From Clostridia bacterium (lineage in GTDB: Bacteria > Bacillota > Clostridia > Acetivibrionales > DSM-2933): a stretch of DNA of 64,000 nucleotides. The position numbers and the translations under genes are program-made. The notes below the pieces were generated by a model. The model was not told the DNA's origin and searched no databases. It saw only the letters and a program-made list of their open reading frames with translations. Of the stretch, positions 50,600 through 59,666 are shown piece after piece (the stretch's first letter is position 1; each line of letters starts with the position of its first letter). The stretch covers positions 1 to 64,000 of the forward strand of contig JAOABQ010000028.1 in NCBI GenBank assembly GCA_026418275.1. Direction: 5' to 3'.

Positions 50600-51709
50600 A
50601 TGATAAGATTACCTTTTTTTAACAATAATAATACTCTGGTCAGTATAGATATCGGATTTAGAAATATAAAAGTAGTCGAAGTAAGAGTTGAAAAAAACAA
50701 GGAGATTTTTATTAAGAATTTTGGCATTGCTTCTACGCCTAGAGACTGTATTAAAAATGGAGCTATAAAAGATGTTCCCAGGGTAACTAAGGAAATCAAA
50801 AAAGTTATTATAGATAACCACATAAAAGCAAAAAATGCAAAAATTGTTATGTCAGGTACCAATATTATTTCTCGTATATTTATGGTAGATATGGTTCCGG
50901 GGGAGAGCCTGGACAATCTTATTAACCAGACGGTTGCACAAAACATGCCTATTAATACCGAAGAACATAGAATCGATTATAAAATCTTGCAGGAATTTAA
51001 CGAGGGAAACAGTACCAAGTTAAAGATTTTTGTGACTGCTGTATCCAAAAATATTATTAAAAGCTATATCGATATTCTGCTCCAATTGGGTTTAAAGCCT
51101 ATATCGGTGGATATTCCAGCAAATAGTACAGCGAAATTCTTTAATAGGGAAATCAAAGTAAATGAAAGCGAGTCCTGGTATAAAAAGCAAAAATATGGAA
51201 AGTTGAATCAGGATGCATATGCAGTACTGGATTTTGGATCGGAAACTACCATCGTTAATATTTTAAAGGATAGGGTCTTGGAGTTTAACAAGGTTATTCT
51301 AATCGGAAGCAGTAATTTGGAAGTTGCAATTACCAAGGTAATTGATAAAAAGCTGGATGAATGTGAACGGCTAAAAAAGATGTACGGAATGGTACTTCCT
51401 GAAACCAATGTCAGTGAGGATCAGGAGAAAATATACCATACGATTAAGGATATTATAGACAAGGTATTAAAACAAATTCACCAATGTTTTGATTTTTACG
51501 AAAAGCGGTGCTATGGTTCCAAGGTTGGAAAAATTTACGTAATCGGTGGAGGTTCCTTGTTAAAGGGGCTCCGGGAATACCTGGAAGAATCGCTGGAGAT
51601 TCCCGTTTATCCTGTAGGACTTTTAAGTATTGACGGGGTAAAAATCCATGATGAACTGGATAAGGAAAAACTTAACTTTCTGATAAATTCTGTAGGTATT
51701 ACATTATAA
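50600..51709 (+). CDS. PilM-like actin-fold protein
   Basis: 369 residues starting at ATG 50600, nine bases after AAGGAG. It has the actin-ATPase layout of PilM: phosphate-1 VSIDIGFRNIKVVEV, DFGSETTIVNIL as phosphate-2, and adenosine motif IYVIGGGSLLKGLREYLEE near the end. It couples type IV pilus assembly at the inner membrane in pilin systems. No pilNOPQ, pilin or pilB genes lie alongside, so here it is an orphan or belongs to a distant locus. The start and frame are clear. Confidence 0.85.
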   Translation: MIRLPFFNNNNTLVSIDIGFRNIKVVEVRVEKNKEIFIKNFGIASTPRDCIKNGAIKDVPRVTKEIKKVIIDNHIKAKNAKIVMSGTNIISRIFMVDMVPGESLDNLINQTVAQNMPINTEEHRIDYKILQEFNEGNSTKLKIFVTAVSKNIIKSYIDILLQLGLKPISVDIPANSTAKFFNREIKVNESESWYKKQKYGKLNQDAYAVLDFGSETTIVNILKDRVLEFNKVILIGSSNLEVAITKVIDKKLDECERLKKMYGMVLPETNVSEDQEKIYHTIKDIIDKVLKQIHQCFDFYEKRCYGSKVGKIYVIGGGSLLKGLREYLEESLEIPVYPVGLLSIDGVKIHDELDKEKLNFLINSVGITL

Positions 51710-51720
51710 AAGAGTTAAAA

Positions 51721-51757
51721 AAGCTTTCTACCGCTTCTCTAATGGGGTAGGAAGCTT
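51721..51757 (+). terminator. terminator after pilM-like gene
   Basis: AAGCTTTCTACC and GGTAGGAAGCTT form a stem just after the stop, followed by a weak T-rich tail. Confidence 0.55.
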
Positions 51758-51942
51758 ATATTATTTTATGGGAAAATTATTTATTGAGTAATGTTTTTAA
51801 TTGGGTTATATGTGTGGTATCTATATATAGCACACCATATCTTACATTGTGAGTGTTTCATGTCCCGGATTTTACTTGTACCCTACTTTGTTATTCATAA
51901 TACCATTCATATTTTAATGAGCTTGAAGGAGGTAAGAACTAT

Positions 51943-52449
51943 ATGCATGATATATCAAAGGACCATATCCAAAGTTTCTATGGAAAGCCGCCCAGTGCTT
52001 CTACGGTAGAAATGACAGAACTTGTCTTACCCAATGACACGAATCTCCTAGGCAACCTGCTTGGAGGGAGGCTCATGCATTGGATTGACATTGCCGGAGC
52101 AATGGCCGCTTCCAGGCATTCACACAAAATTGTTGCAACAGTAGCATTGGATAGTCTTGATTTCAGACACCCTGCCAGAATGGGTGAACTGGTTATTCTA
52201 AAGGCAAAATTAACTTGGGCGGGAAGAACCTCGATGGAAGTAACTGTAAATGTATATGCGGAAAATATCAAGTCGGGAAATGTTATCCTTACCAATAAGG
52301 CATTTATAACCTTTGTTGCCTTGGATGATGAGGGAAAGCCTACACCTGTACCGCCCCTTGTTCCTGAGAACGAAGAAGAAATGAAAGACTTTAAGGAGGC
52401 GGAGTTAAGGAGAGAGGAAAGGCTAAAGAGAAGACACAGAGAAGTATAA
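51943..52449 (+). CDS. acyl-CoA thioesterase (hotdog fold)
   Basis: 168 residues starting at ATG 51943 behind AAGGAGG. Hotdog motifs include NLLGNLLGGRLMHWID (Asp in the catalytic helix), ASRHSHK, VALDSLDFRHPARMGELV and a TSMEVTVNVYAEN strand. The C-terminus is a charged helical tail. It resembles YciA/YkhA-type broad acyl-CoA hydrolases, which control free CoA and acyl-CoA pools. It appears monocistronic. Confidence 0.88.
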   Translation: MHDISKDHIQSFYGKPPSASTVEMTELVLPNDTNLLGNLLGGRLMHWIDIAGAMAASRHSHKIVATVALDSLDFRHPARMGELVILKAKLTWAGRTSMEVTVNVYAENIKSGNVILTNKAFITFVALDDEGKPTPVPPLVPENEEEMKDFKEAELRREERLKRRHREV

Positions 52450-52456
52450 TATAAAT

Positions 52457-52486
52457 AAAAACCTGCTTTAAGGGAAGCAGGTTTTT
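52457..52486. terminator. bidirectional terminator
   Basis: AAAAACCTGCTT and AAGCAGGTTTTT pair around a six-base loop between the thioesterase and yesN-like genes. Confidence 0.8.
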
Positions 52487-52489
52487 TGT

Positions 52490-54088
52490 TTAACCTTTTT
52501 GGTTCTTTTTAAAATCAATGAGCGTCATTCCCGTAATCTTTTTAAAAAGCTTGCTGAAATACTTGGGATCGGTATAACCTACTTTTTCACTTATTTTATC
52601 GATGTTGAGATTTGTTTTAAGTAATAGGTCCTTTGCTTTTTCGATCCGGAGCATGGTTTTATAATCAATAAAGCTCATTCCTATTTCCTTTTTAAAAAGC
52701 TCGCTGAAATAGGTGGGATGTAGGTACACATACTTGGAGATCTGTTCTAAATTGATATTTTCGTGACAGTTTTGTTCAATAAACTTTTTAGCAGTTTCAA
52801 CAGGGTTGGTTTGATCAATAGGGGTGTTCCTTTGGCAGTAATCACAAAGCTGTTGTATAAGCTCTTTAATAAGGCACCCCAGATCTTCCAGCGATTTAGT
52901 GTCTTTAATATGCTCGTAAGTAGAGGAATTTGCAGTTTTAAATTCGAATTTCTCCATAGGGATGTTCTGACCTAAACGGCTTATAACTGATTGGGTAAGC
53001 TTCCATAGGTATTCTTTGATATAATCGGGTTTTATGTTTTTATGCTGTGAAAACCAACCGAGTATATGATCTAAGTAGGAAGATGCCAAAGGGCAATCAA
53101 AGAGCTTGATGCTAAGTACAAGTTGATCCTGTATTTCAGTGGGCAAGTTAATCTCCAAGCTGTAGGGCAAACTTTTTGCATCATAAAAAAACAGTTTCTC
53201 CGGTGTTGGCCAAAAACACATTTTAAGTGCTTCCAATGCTTCGTTGTAGAGGTCGGGAAGTCTTACAATCTGCTGCACTGATGAACTGGAACCCATGAAA
53301 AATCCGAGTTTAAATCGTTTATAACAAATTTTATTGTAGAGGTCAAGGGCTTTTGGGATTTGGCTAAATAGAGTGTTTTGGGCATGATTAATGAGTACAA
53401 CCAGTTCAAAGGTTTTTGATGTATTTAAAAATACAACTCCTCCCAGATAGCGTTTCATAACCCTTACAGCAAGAACTTTGCAGTAATTCATAACGGATGA
53501 ATTCTTCACTATGGATTTGTTTTCGGGGTGAAGGATGCAAACCGTAAAATAGGGCAAATTGAAATGGATATCATATTTGCTTAAGTTTGCTTTAATATAA
53601 TCTACTGTAAAGGTATTTGGAAGGATTAACTGGTTAAGAAACCTTTCAAAGATAATATGGGAAGTTTCCTTATACTGCTTTTTTATGTATTCAAATTCTT
53701 CGGACTGCTTTCTTTCACTCAGAATGCTGGTTTTTATTTTGGAAAGCACATTTGTGAGTTCATTTTCGTCTACCGGTTTTAAAATATAATCAGTGACACC
53801 AAAGTTCATGGCTGTCTTTGCATATTCAAAATCACTGTAACCGCTTATGATAATAATTTTGATTTGAGGCAGGGCCGAGTGGAGCTTTTCGATTAATTCA
53901 AGCCCGTTGAGTCCGGGCATTTTTATGTCTGTAATAAGAATATCCGGTTTATGCTGCTGGCATAACTCGAATGCTTCAATGCCATTGGTCGCTTCGCAAG
54001 CTAATGATAACCCCAATTGTTCAAAAGGGATTGTGCTTACAATTGTCTTTCTGACCCATTTTTCGTCATCTGCTACGATCAGCTTCAT
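52490..54088 (-). CDS. YesN-type response regulator with AraC output
   Basis: 532 residues; its start overlaps the sensor kinase stop by four bases. The receiver domain at residues 1-120 has KLIVADDEKWVRK, the phospho-acceptor Asp in DILITDIKMPGLNG, and TDYILKPVDENEL. A long linker (about 130-420) precedes the AraC/XylS pair of helix-turn-helices at about 430-530 (EQISKYVYLHPTYFSELFKKE, VGYTDPKYFSKLFKKI). Such regulators normally control polysaccharide-uptake ABC transporter genes. No such transporter lies in this window. Confidence 0.92.
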   Translation of the reverse strand: MKLIVADDEKWVRKTIVSTIPFEQLGLSLACEATNGIEAFELCQQHKPDILITDIKMPGLNGLELIEKLHSALPQIKIIIISGYSDFEYAKTAMNFGVTDYILKPVDENELTNVLSKIKTSILSERKQSEEFEYIKKQYKETSHIIFERFLNQLILPNTFTVDYIKANLSKYDIHFNLPYFTVCILHPENKSIVKNSSVMNYCKVLAVRVMKRYLGGVVFLNTSKTFELVVLINHAQNTLFSQIPKALDLYNKICYKRFKLGFFMGSSSSVQQIVRLPDLYNEALEALKMCFWPTPEKLFFYDAKSLPYSLEINLPTEIQDQLVLSIKLFDCPLASSYLDHILGWFSQHKNIKPDYIKEYLWKLTQSVISRLGQNIPMEKFEFKTANSSTYEHIKDTKSLEDLGCLIKELIQQLCDYCQRNTPIDQTNPVETAKKFIEQNCHENINLEQISKYVYLHPTYFSELFKKEIGMSFIDYKTMLRIEKAKDLLLKTNLNIDKISEKVGYTDPKYFSKLFKKITGMTLIDFKKNQKG

Positions 54089-55911
54089 GTGTATTCATTT
54101 CCCCCTTCTTCGATTGCCGGAAAAACGATTTCTACGGTTGCACCGATTTGCGATTCTCTAAATTTTAATCCGTATTGCTCGCCGAAATATAGCTTTATAC
54201 GGGAGTTAACATTTTGAATTCCAATTCCCATGCCTGTACTGCCGTTTTGCTCTTTTTTTAGTGTCAATCCCTTAGAAAGGGCATCATTGAGTTCTTTAAC
54301 CCGATCCGGCGGTATACCGTCACCGTCATCCGACACCTCTATAATAACCACGCCTCCCAAGTTCATGACGCCGATCTTTATTTTCCCCTTACCGAGTTTC
54401 ATTTCCAGTCCATGTTTTATACAGTTTTCAACAATAGGCTGCAGTGTTAATTTTAAAATTTTATAATCATAAACTTTTTCCGGAATATTGTAAATAACCT
54501 CAAATTTATCGTCATGGCGGAAATTTTGGATGGTTATATAGTTTTCCAGGTTATCGATCTCTTCCCGCAAGGTAACCAAAACATTTTCACTGATACTGTA
54601 TCTGAAGAAGAGAGATAAGCACTTGGACATTTGGGCAATTTCAGGTATTTTGTGATAAAGTGCAGCACCCCGGATGGATTCCAGGGTATTATATAAAAAG
54701 TGGGGGTTGATCTTACTCTGCAGGGAACTCAGTTCTGCTTCCTTCTGTTTGAGTTTGGTAAAATACACCTTGCTGATAAGATTATCTATATTTGAGATCC
54801 CCACTGCATCTTCTCCGGCTGAGGAAACCTCTGAGCCGGATTTTATAATAAAGTCCCCCTTTTCATAATGGGAAATTACAGTTGTAAGCTTATTGATGGG
54901 CCTTAGTAAAATGGACGAAACAGCGATAAAAAATATTAACAGAGAAAGTAAAAAAATACACGCAGGAAGAAGCAGCATATTTTTTGAAGTCATTACCCTC
55001 AGCAGCAAATCCCATGATGAAACAATATTAATTACTTTCCAGGGAATCTCTATAGCGGTATCAAAGCTTAAATGACTGTCCTTACCCTCAAAATCTATTT
55101 TTGAAAACCCTGACTTTTTCCCTGCAATGGCTCCGATAATGTCCTCATCCAAACGGACGGTCAATGATTCGTCTATTTCCCGGTATACAATTTTACTATC
55201 TTCATTGATAATAAAAAGCTTATTTTCGGGATTATCAAAACTTCTGCCGAGTTCAATCATTTTTTTAAAATTTTTATATTTAAAATCGACCAATAAAACG
55301 CCTCGTTTATCCTTAACAGGAACATCTATGGCTACAGAGAATACATATTCGGACCGGCCTCCCTCATAAATCCTGTTTTCCGTTCCAATAATCCTGACCT
55401 GACCCGGTTTATTTATGATTTGGTTATACCAGGTGTTATACCAGGTAGATATATGGTATTGGGCAGGGTCGGATCCGAATCTGAGGACCTGTTCGAACTG
55501 ATTGTCGTATAGCAGGTAAATGCCTTCAATGCCAACGTTTTGAGTGACTGCTGTCCGGGTTAAAGCTTCATGGACCGCTAAACGTTTATTATATAACGAG
55601 TAATCTGAAATGGAGTTTTGGGAACACAAGAGTTGAAGATGTTCTTGGAACTTTCTATCATCTGCAATGAGCTTTACATAAGATTTCATATTCTCAATAG
55701 TATTGTTTAAGTTGGTAATAACCTGCTTGTTATCTGCAGTAATTGTGGTGTGGATACTGTTCTTATATGTGATGTAGCTGTAAATAAAAAACGGGAGAAT
55801 GACAAGAAATATAAAGGAAACAAAAAATTTAGCCCGCAGATTAATGTAAAGTTTACTGCTTCCGGATGACTTTGATGAACTTTTCTTTTTCAGGAAATTT
55901 TTAAATATCAT
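54085..55911 (-). CDS. YesM-type sensor histidine kinase
   Basis: I chose ATG 55911 (MIFKNFLKKK), six bases after GGGTG; an ATG at 55944 has no site. The 608-residue product has membrane helices at about residues 25-50 and 280-310, a long extracellular sensor domain between them, then a HAMP-like region. The kinase part carries NPHFLYNTLESIR (phospho-His) and the ATP site VENCIKHG, VSDDGDGIPPDR, GSTGMGIGIQN. It is co-transcribed with the AraC-type regulator encoded at 52490-54088. The signal is probably a sugar or binding-protein complex. Confidence 0.92.
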   Translation of the reverse strand: MIFKNFLKKKSSSKSSGSSKLYINLRAKFFVSFIFLVILPFFIYSYITYKNSIHTTITADNKQVITNLNNTIENMKSYVKLIADDRKFQEHLQLLCSQNSISDYSLYNKRLAVHEALTRTAVTQNVGIEGIYLLYDNQFEQVLRFGSDPAQYHISTWYNTWYNQIINKPGQVRIIGTENRIYEGGRSEYVFSVAIDVPVKDKRGVLLVDFKYKNFKKMIELGRSFDNPENKLFIINEDSKIVYREIDESLTVRLDEDIIGAIAGKKSGFSKIDFEGKDSHLSFDTAIEIPWKVINIVSSWDLLLRVMTSKNMLLLPACIFLLSLLIFFIAVSSILLRPINKLTTVISHYEKGDFIIKSGSEVSSAGEDAVGISNIDNLISKVYFTKLKQKEAELSSLQSKINPHFLYNTLESIRGAALYHKIPEIAQMSKCLSLFFRYSISENVLVTLREEIDNLENYITIQNFRHDDKFEVIYNIPEKVYDYKILKLTLQPIVENCIKHGLEMKLGKGKIKIGVMNLGGVVIIEVSDDGDGIPPDRVKELNDALSKGLTLKKEQNGSTGMGIGIQNVNSRIKLYFGEQYGLKFRESQIGATVEIVFPAIEEGGNEYT

Positions 55912-56284
55912 TTTTTCACCCAAGAGTACTGCGTTATGATACATAAGATTATTTTAACTTACTAAATTCATTGTATAGAATTTTTTAGCAAAATGCAATT
56001 GGAGAATATATAATAAAAGCTTTTGGACACTTCTTAAAGCGTGTTTTTTTATATATGAGCTGAGGTAATCATTTTATATAGGGAATATAACCACCCGAAA
56101 AAAAGACACCTTTTTTATGAAAAAAGTCTACTTCATCCGGACCATTAAAGGTGTTAGTATGGAATTAGTTAAAAATTATTTTTCCAGTAATGATAATTGA
56201 TCGAAGCTGCAAAGGTTCGGTCCTGGCAAATACCACTGTCTAGAAATGTCTGCCGGTGTAAATTTGAAAGGATGTGAATGGTAA

Positions 56285-56935
56285 ATGAAACCTATTAAAA
56301 TTCTTATAGCGGATGCACAAAGCATATTAAGAGAAGGGCTAAAAAGCATATTGGACTATGAGGAGGATATGAAGGTTGTAGCAACTGCTGAAAATGGCGT
56401 ACAGGTGTATGACAGAACAGTCACTTTCAGTCCGAATGTAATTTTAATAGATATCATGGTACTTCAGATGAATGGTCTGGAAACAATTCATGCAATAAAA
56501 AGAGATTATCCCAATACAGTCATTCTTGTATTAACAAATAATGATGAAGAGGAGAACATTATTAATGCACTTTACCTTGGTGCAACGGGATATTTATTGA
56601 AGGATATCAGCCGCTCAAGGCTAATTCAGGCAATAAGGGAGGCGGCAACGGGAGATTTTATTCTTCCATCGAACATTGCTTTAAAACTTGCCGGCAAACT
56701 TTTTCGGCTATCTGAAGGGGAGAGAAAGCAGGAACAATTAAGCATGCTTGGATTGTCGGACAGGGAAAAGGAAATTGCATATATGGTTGCCGAGGGATAT
56801 ACCAATAGACAGATTGCCTCCTCCTTATATATTTCAAACGGAACGGTGAAAAATTATATTAGTGCCATTTACAGCAAGGTTGGGACCAGTGACCGGTTAA
56901 AAGCAGCGAGTTATTTAAAGGAATTTGTAGTATAA
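56285..56935 (+). CDS. NarL/LuxR-type response regulator
   Basis: 216 residues starting at ATG 56285 behind AAAGGATG. The receiver starts KPIKILIADAQ. The second acidic residue of the usual pair is Ala11, while Asp10 and the phospho-acceptor Asp56 (ILIDIMV) remain, and the Lys near 106 (YLLKD) is kept. The LuxR helix-turn-helix is intact (LSDREKEIAYMVAEGYTNRQIAS, ISNGTVKNYISAIYSK). It could pair with the HisKA_3 kinase encoded at 60965-62689. The 373-bp gap upstream shows nothing recognised. Confidence 0.9.
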   Translation: MKPIKILIADAQSILREGLKSILDYEEDMKVVATAENGVQVYDRTVTFSPNVILIDIMVLQMNGLETIHAIKRDYPNTVILVLTNNDEEENIINALYLGATGYLLKDISRSRLIQAIREAATGDFILPSNIALKLAGKLFRLSEGERKQEQLSMLGLSDREKEIAYMVAEGYTNRQIASSLYISNGTVKNYISAIYSKVGTSDRLKAASYLKEFVV

Positions 56936-57081
56936 ATAATCGAAGTTTTAATTAAAGTTTTGTGAGCAAAATATCTGTTGTAAGCGGTAGTTTGGAAGCT
57001 GGAAAAATGCACTTTAAAGCTTTCAGATCTATGGCATAGGGGAGTATCATTAAAAATAATAAAAATGGTTAAGTTATGATG

Positions 57082-57109
57082 ACAGGAAGGTAGGGGCATA
57101 CCTTCCTGT
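57082..57109 (+). terminator. terminator after narL-like gene
   Basis: ACAGGAAGGTA pairs with TACCTTCCTGT around a six-base loop, followed by TCGTTCTTT. Confidence 0.7.
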
Positions 57110-57215
57110 TCGTTCTTTAAACCTGTTTCCATTAAATATAGTGTCTTTCCAAATAAACATTTATCATATATAATTTAATGTATGGGTCATATTTCGTCCT
57201 GCTAGGAGAAGTTAT

Positions 57216-58148
57216 ATGTTTAAAAAGAAGATATTAGTGATTGATGATACGGAACTTATGTTGAAGTTAATCGGAAATATCCTTCGTGAAGCGGGATACG
57301 AAGTTGTTACTGCTTCAAATGGCATTGAGGGAATACAAATGGTCAGGGAAGAAAAACCTGATCTGGTTTTGCTGGATGTTATCATGCCCATAATGGACGG
57401 GTTTGAAGTATGCAAAAACCTCAGGGAGGATGAAAGTAACAACTTGATGCCGATTATCATCCTTACTGCGCAGGATAATGAAGATGATAAATTAACAGGT
57501 CTTGAGCTGGGTGCTGATGATTATATCATTAAACCCTTTAATCATAGGGAGCTTTTGAGCAGAGTCCGCAATACTTTAAAGAGAATAGACCGGAACCGGT
57601 GGGCAAATCCCCTTACGGGACTGCCGGGAAATATAGAAATACAAACTGAAATCAATAGCAGAATTGCCAAGAAGGAAATGTTTGCAGTAGTATATGCAGA
57701 TTTGGATAATTTTAAAGCATACAATGATGTATACGGCTTTTCCAGTGGAGACCGGGCAATTAAGCTTACTGCCGATATTCTCTCGGATAATGTGCACAGT
57801 TATGCCAGTCCGGGTGATTTTTTGGGCCATGTTGGAGGGGATGATTTCGTTATTGTAATGTCCACTTCGCGTGTAGATGCCTTATGTGAGGGAATTATAA
57901 AGGATTTTGACAAAAAGATTTTGGATCTATACTCGCTGGAGGATAAGGAGAAAGGGTATATTACGACAACCAACAGGCAGGGGGAAGTGATGCAATACCC
58001 GATCATGTCCATATCCATAGCAGTTGTATCTAATGAGAGACGGGTCCTTTTAAGTCACCTGCAGGTTGCCGAGATTGCTGCTGAAGTAAAAAAAATAGCC
58101 AAGTCCAAGACAGGAAGTGTTTATTTTAAAGATAGAAGAAGTTTGTAA
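57216..58148 (+). CDS. response regulator with GGDEF (diguanylate cyclase-type) domain
   Basis: 310 residues starting at ATG 57216 after TAGGAG. The receiver has LVIDDTELMLK, LVLLDVIMPIMDGFE (phospho-Asp) and DYIIKPFNHREL. The GGDEF domain begins NPLTGLPGN near residue 130 and carries VYADLDNFKAYND and a GGDDF signature near 210 rather than GGDEF, within HVGGDDFVIV. Many active cyclases have Asp in place of Glu here, so activity is possible. The next two genes, a membrane protein and a HEAT-repeat protein, are close (14 and 0 bp), so the operon may link c-di-GMP signalling to them. Confidence 0.92.
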   Translation: MFKKKILVIDDTELMLKLIGNILREAGYEVVTASNGIEGIQMVREEKPDLVLLDVIMPIMDGFEVCKNLREDESNNLMPIIILTAQDNEDDKLTGLELGADDYIIKPFNHRELLSRVRNTLKRIDRNRWANPLTGLPGNIEIQTEINSRIAKKEMFAVVYADLDNFKAYNDVYGFSSGDRAIKLTADILSDNVHSYASPGDFLGHVGGDDFVIVMSTSRVDALCEGIIKDFDKKILDLYSLEDKEKGYITTTNRQGEVMQYPIMSISIAVVSNERRVLLSHLQVAEIAAEVKKIAKSKTGSVYFKDRRSL

Positions 58149-58162
58149 ACAAAGGAGAAATT

Positions 58163-58687
58163 ATGAAGAATTACCTAAGAAGTTCTTTAAAAGTGACATT
58201 AAGCTACTTAACCAGTCTTGTTTTTTTTGTTGTATTATTGCCTGCACTGTTTTTTATAGCGAAAAAGTTTTGGGCGGACTGGGATAAATCATTGGAAATT
58301 ATACATTACTATTCATTTTTTGTCTTTATAGCAGCATTCTATATTGTTTATGAAAACATCCGGCAGATGTGTGAAATTGAAAAGGGCGTTAGTAAAGATA
58401 TCTACCCCTTAAAGGGCCTTGTTTACGGTATTCTTGGATTTCTACCGTATATTCTTGTCATCGGTTTGATTTACTATTTGCCTATGGGGAGTGGAGCTGA
58501 CCGGATCAAGCATGTGGCAATCAATACCATACTGGGACCACTTTACTTTATTGTACGACTTGGAAAAGAATCGTTGATCTCCTATATTGCCGCTTCGGTG
58601 GTAATACCCTTCACTGCTGCATTAGGCTATATGGCGGGGTATTATGATTTCAAAGTTGCAAAACTTTTGAAAGGGGGCTCCCAATAA
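58163..58687 (+). CDS. four-TM membrane protein
   Basis: 174 residues starting at ATG 58163 behind AAAGGAG. Hydrophobic helices lie at about 10-35, 45-65, 83-105 and 135-160; the loops are short and basic. I know no family. It lies between the GGDEF regulator (14 bp upstream) and the HEAT-repeat gene, whose ATG directly follows its TAA, so the three genes are almost certainly co-transcribed. Confidence 0.7.
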   Translation: MKNYLRSSLKVTLSYLTSLVFFVVLLPALFFIAKKFWADWDKSLEIIHYYSFFVFIAAFYIVYENIRQMCEIEKGVSKDIYPLKGLVYGILGFLPYILVIGLIYYLPMGSGADRIKHVAINTILGPLYFIVRLGKESLISYIAASVVIPFTAALGYMAGYYDFKVAKLLKGGSQ

Positions 58688-59542
58688 ATGGAGAACAAGA
58701 TAAAGGCTTTATTTGAAAGCTATAATTTGACGATTGAAGAAAACTTTAACAAAGCTTTAGAGGCAGGCATATTGAAGGAAGAAAGCATGGCTGGAAATGC
58801 ATTTTTAAAGCCAAACCCGGAGGCTGTAGAACAATGGTCAAAATCCGCTTTGAAGGAATTGGACGGGTTGACTCCCGATGAGTTTATAAAGAGCTTAGGA
58901 TTTGAAGAACTTATAGAAGTATTTAAGACCGGTTCTATCATTTCCGACTGGGATTTGCCCGATATACTTTTGGACAGGCTTAAAGGGTTTGGGGAGCGGA
59001 CAGTCGACTTGTTTATAAACCTCTCAAAAGAAAGATCAACAGATGATGGTCAGGACTTATTTTGCGTTCCGCAAATGGCTATTCAGACATTGGGCAACTG
59101 GAAAATTGAAAAGGCAGTAGGCCCTTTGATTGAGATCATATGTATGAGCGAGGAAGCAGAAGATCTATTAGCCGAAGAGGCTGTGAATGCATTGGCCCAA
59201 ATAGGTAAGCCGGCAGTCCAACCGTTAATTTCCGCTTTAGAGACATCAGAGCTTGTAGAAGACGTTCAAGAATACTTGATGGAAGCTTTAGTGCGGATTG
59301 GAAGAATGGAGAAACAGGACTCTATTTACAGGTGCCTTAAAAATACTTTTTTAAAGATGGACAATAAAGTGGTAGGTGCCGAGTACTTGGCAGACTATAA
59401 CGACCAGCGGGCCATTACTTTTTTAAGGGGATATATTGAGAAAAACATGCAGAATATGGATAAGGAAACCATTCAATATATACTGCTTGTGATCAAAAGA
59501 ATGGGCGGCATTATTGATGACCTTCTTCCAAGTATATACTAA
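58688..59542 (+). CDS. HEAT-repeat protein
   Basis: 284 residues; its ATG abuts the upstream stop (TAAATG). After a helical N-terminus, HEAT-like units run from about 130 to 280 (MAIQTLGNWKIEKAVGPLIEII, EAVNALAQIGKPAVQPLISAL, YLMEALVRIG). Such alpha solenoids bind other proteins. In this operon it may be the soluble partner of the membrane protein encoded upstream or of the GGDEF regulator. Confidence 0.8.
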   Translation: MENKIKALFESYNLTIEENFNKALEAGILKEESMAGNAFLKPNPEAVEQWSKSALKELDGLTPDEFIKSLGFEELIEVFKTGSIISDWDLPDILLDRLKGFGERTVDLFINLSKERSTDDGQDLFCVPQMAIQTLGNWKIEKAVGPLIEIICMSEEAEDLLAEEAVNALAQIGKPAVQPLISALETSELVEDVQEYLMEALVRIGRMEKQDSIYRCLKNTFLKMDNKVVGAEYLADYNDQRAITFLRGYIEKNMQNMDKETIQYILLVIKRMGGIIDDLLPSIY

Positions 59543-59574
59543 ATTTAAAGTTGAATATAAGAAAAATTTATAAC

Positions 59575-59607
59575 AAAAAGAGATACTTATAAAGGGTATC
59601 TCTTTTT
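59575..59607. terminator. bidirectional terminator
   Basis: AAAAAGAGATAC pairs with GTATCTCTTTTT around a nine-base loop between convergent genes. Confidence 0.8.
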
Positions 59608-59666
59608 ACTGTGCTGTGTGTGGACTGCTGCCAAAGATCGGAATGCAAGTGACTCCATACTTTAAG

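Noticed and set aside
52490-55944. Carbohydrate ABC transporter locus
   Set aside because: The YesM/YesN pair suggests one, but no binding protein or permease gene lies on either side.
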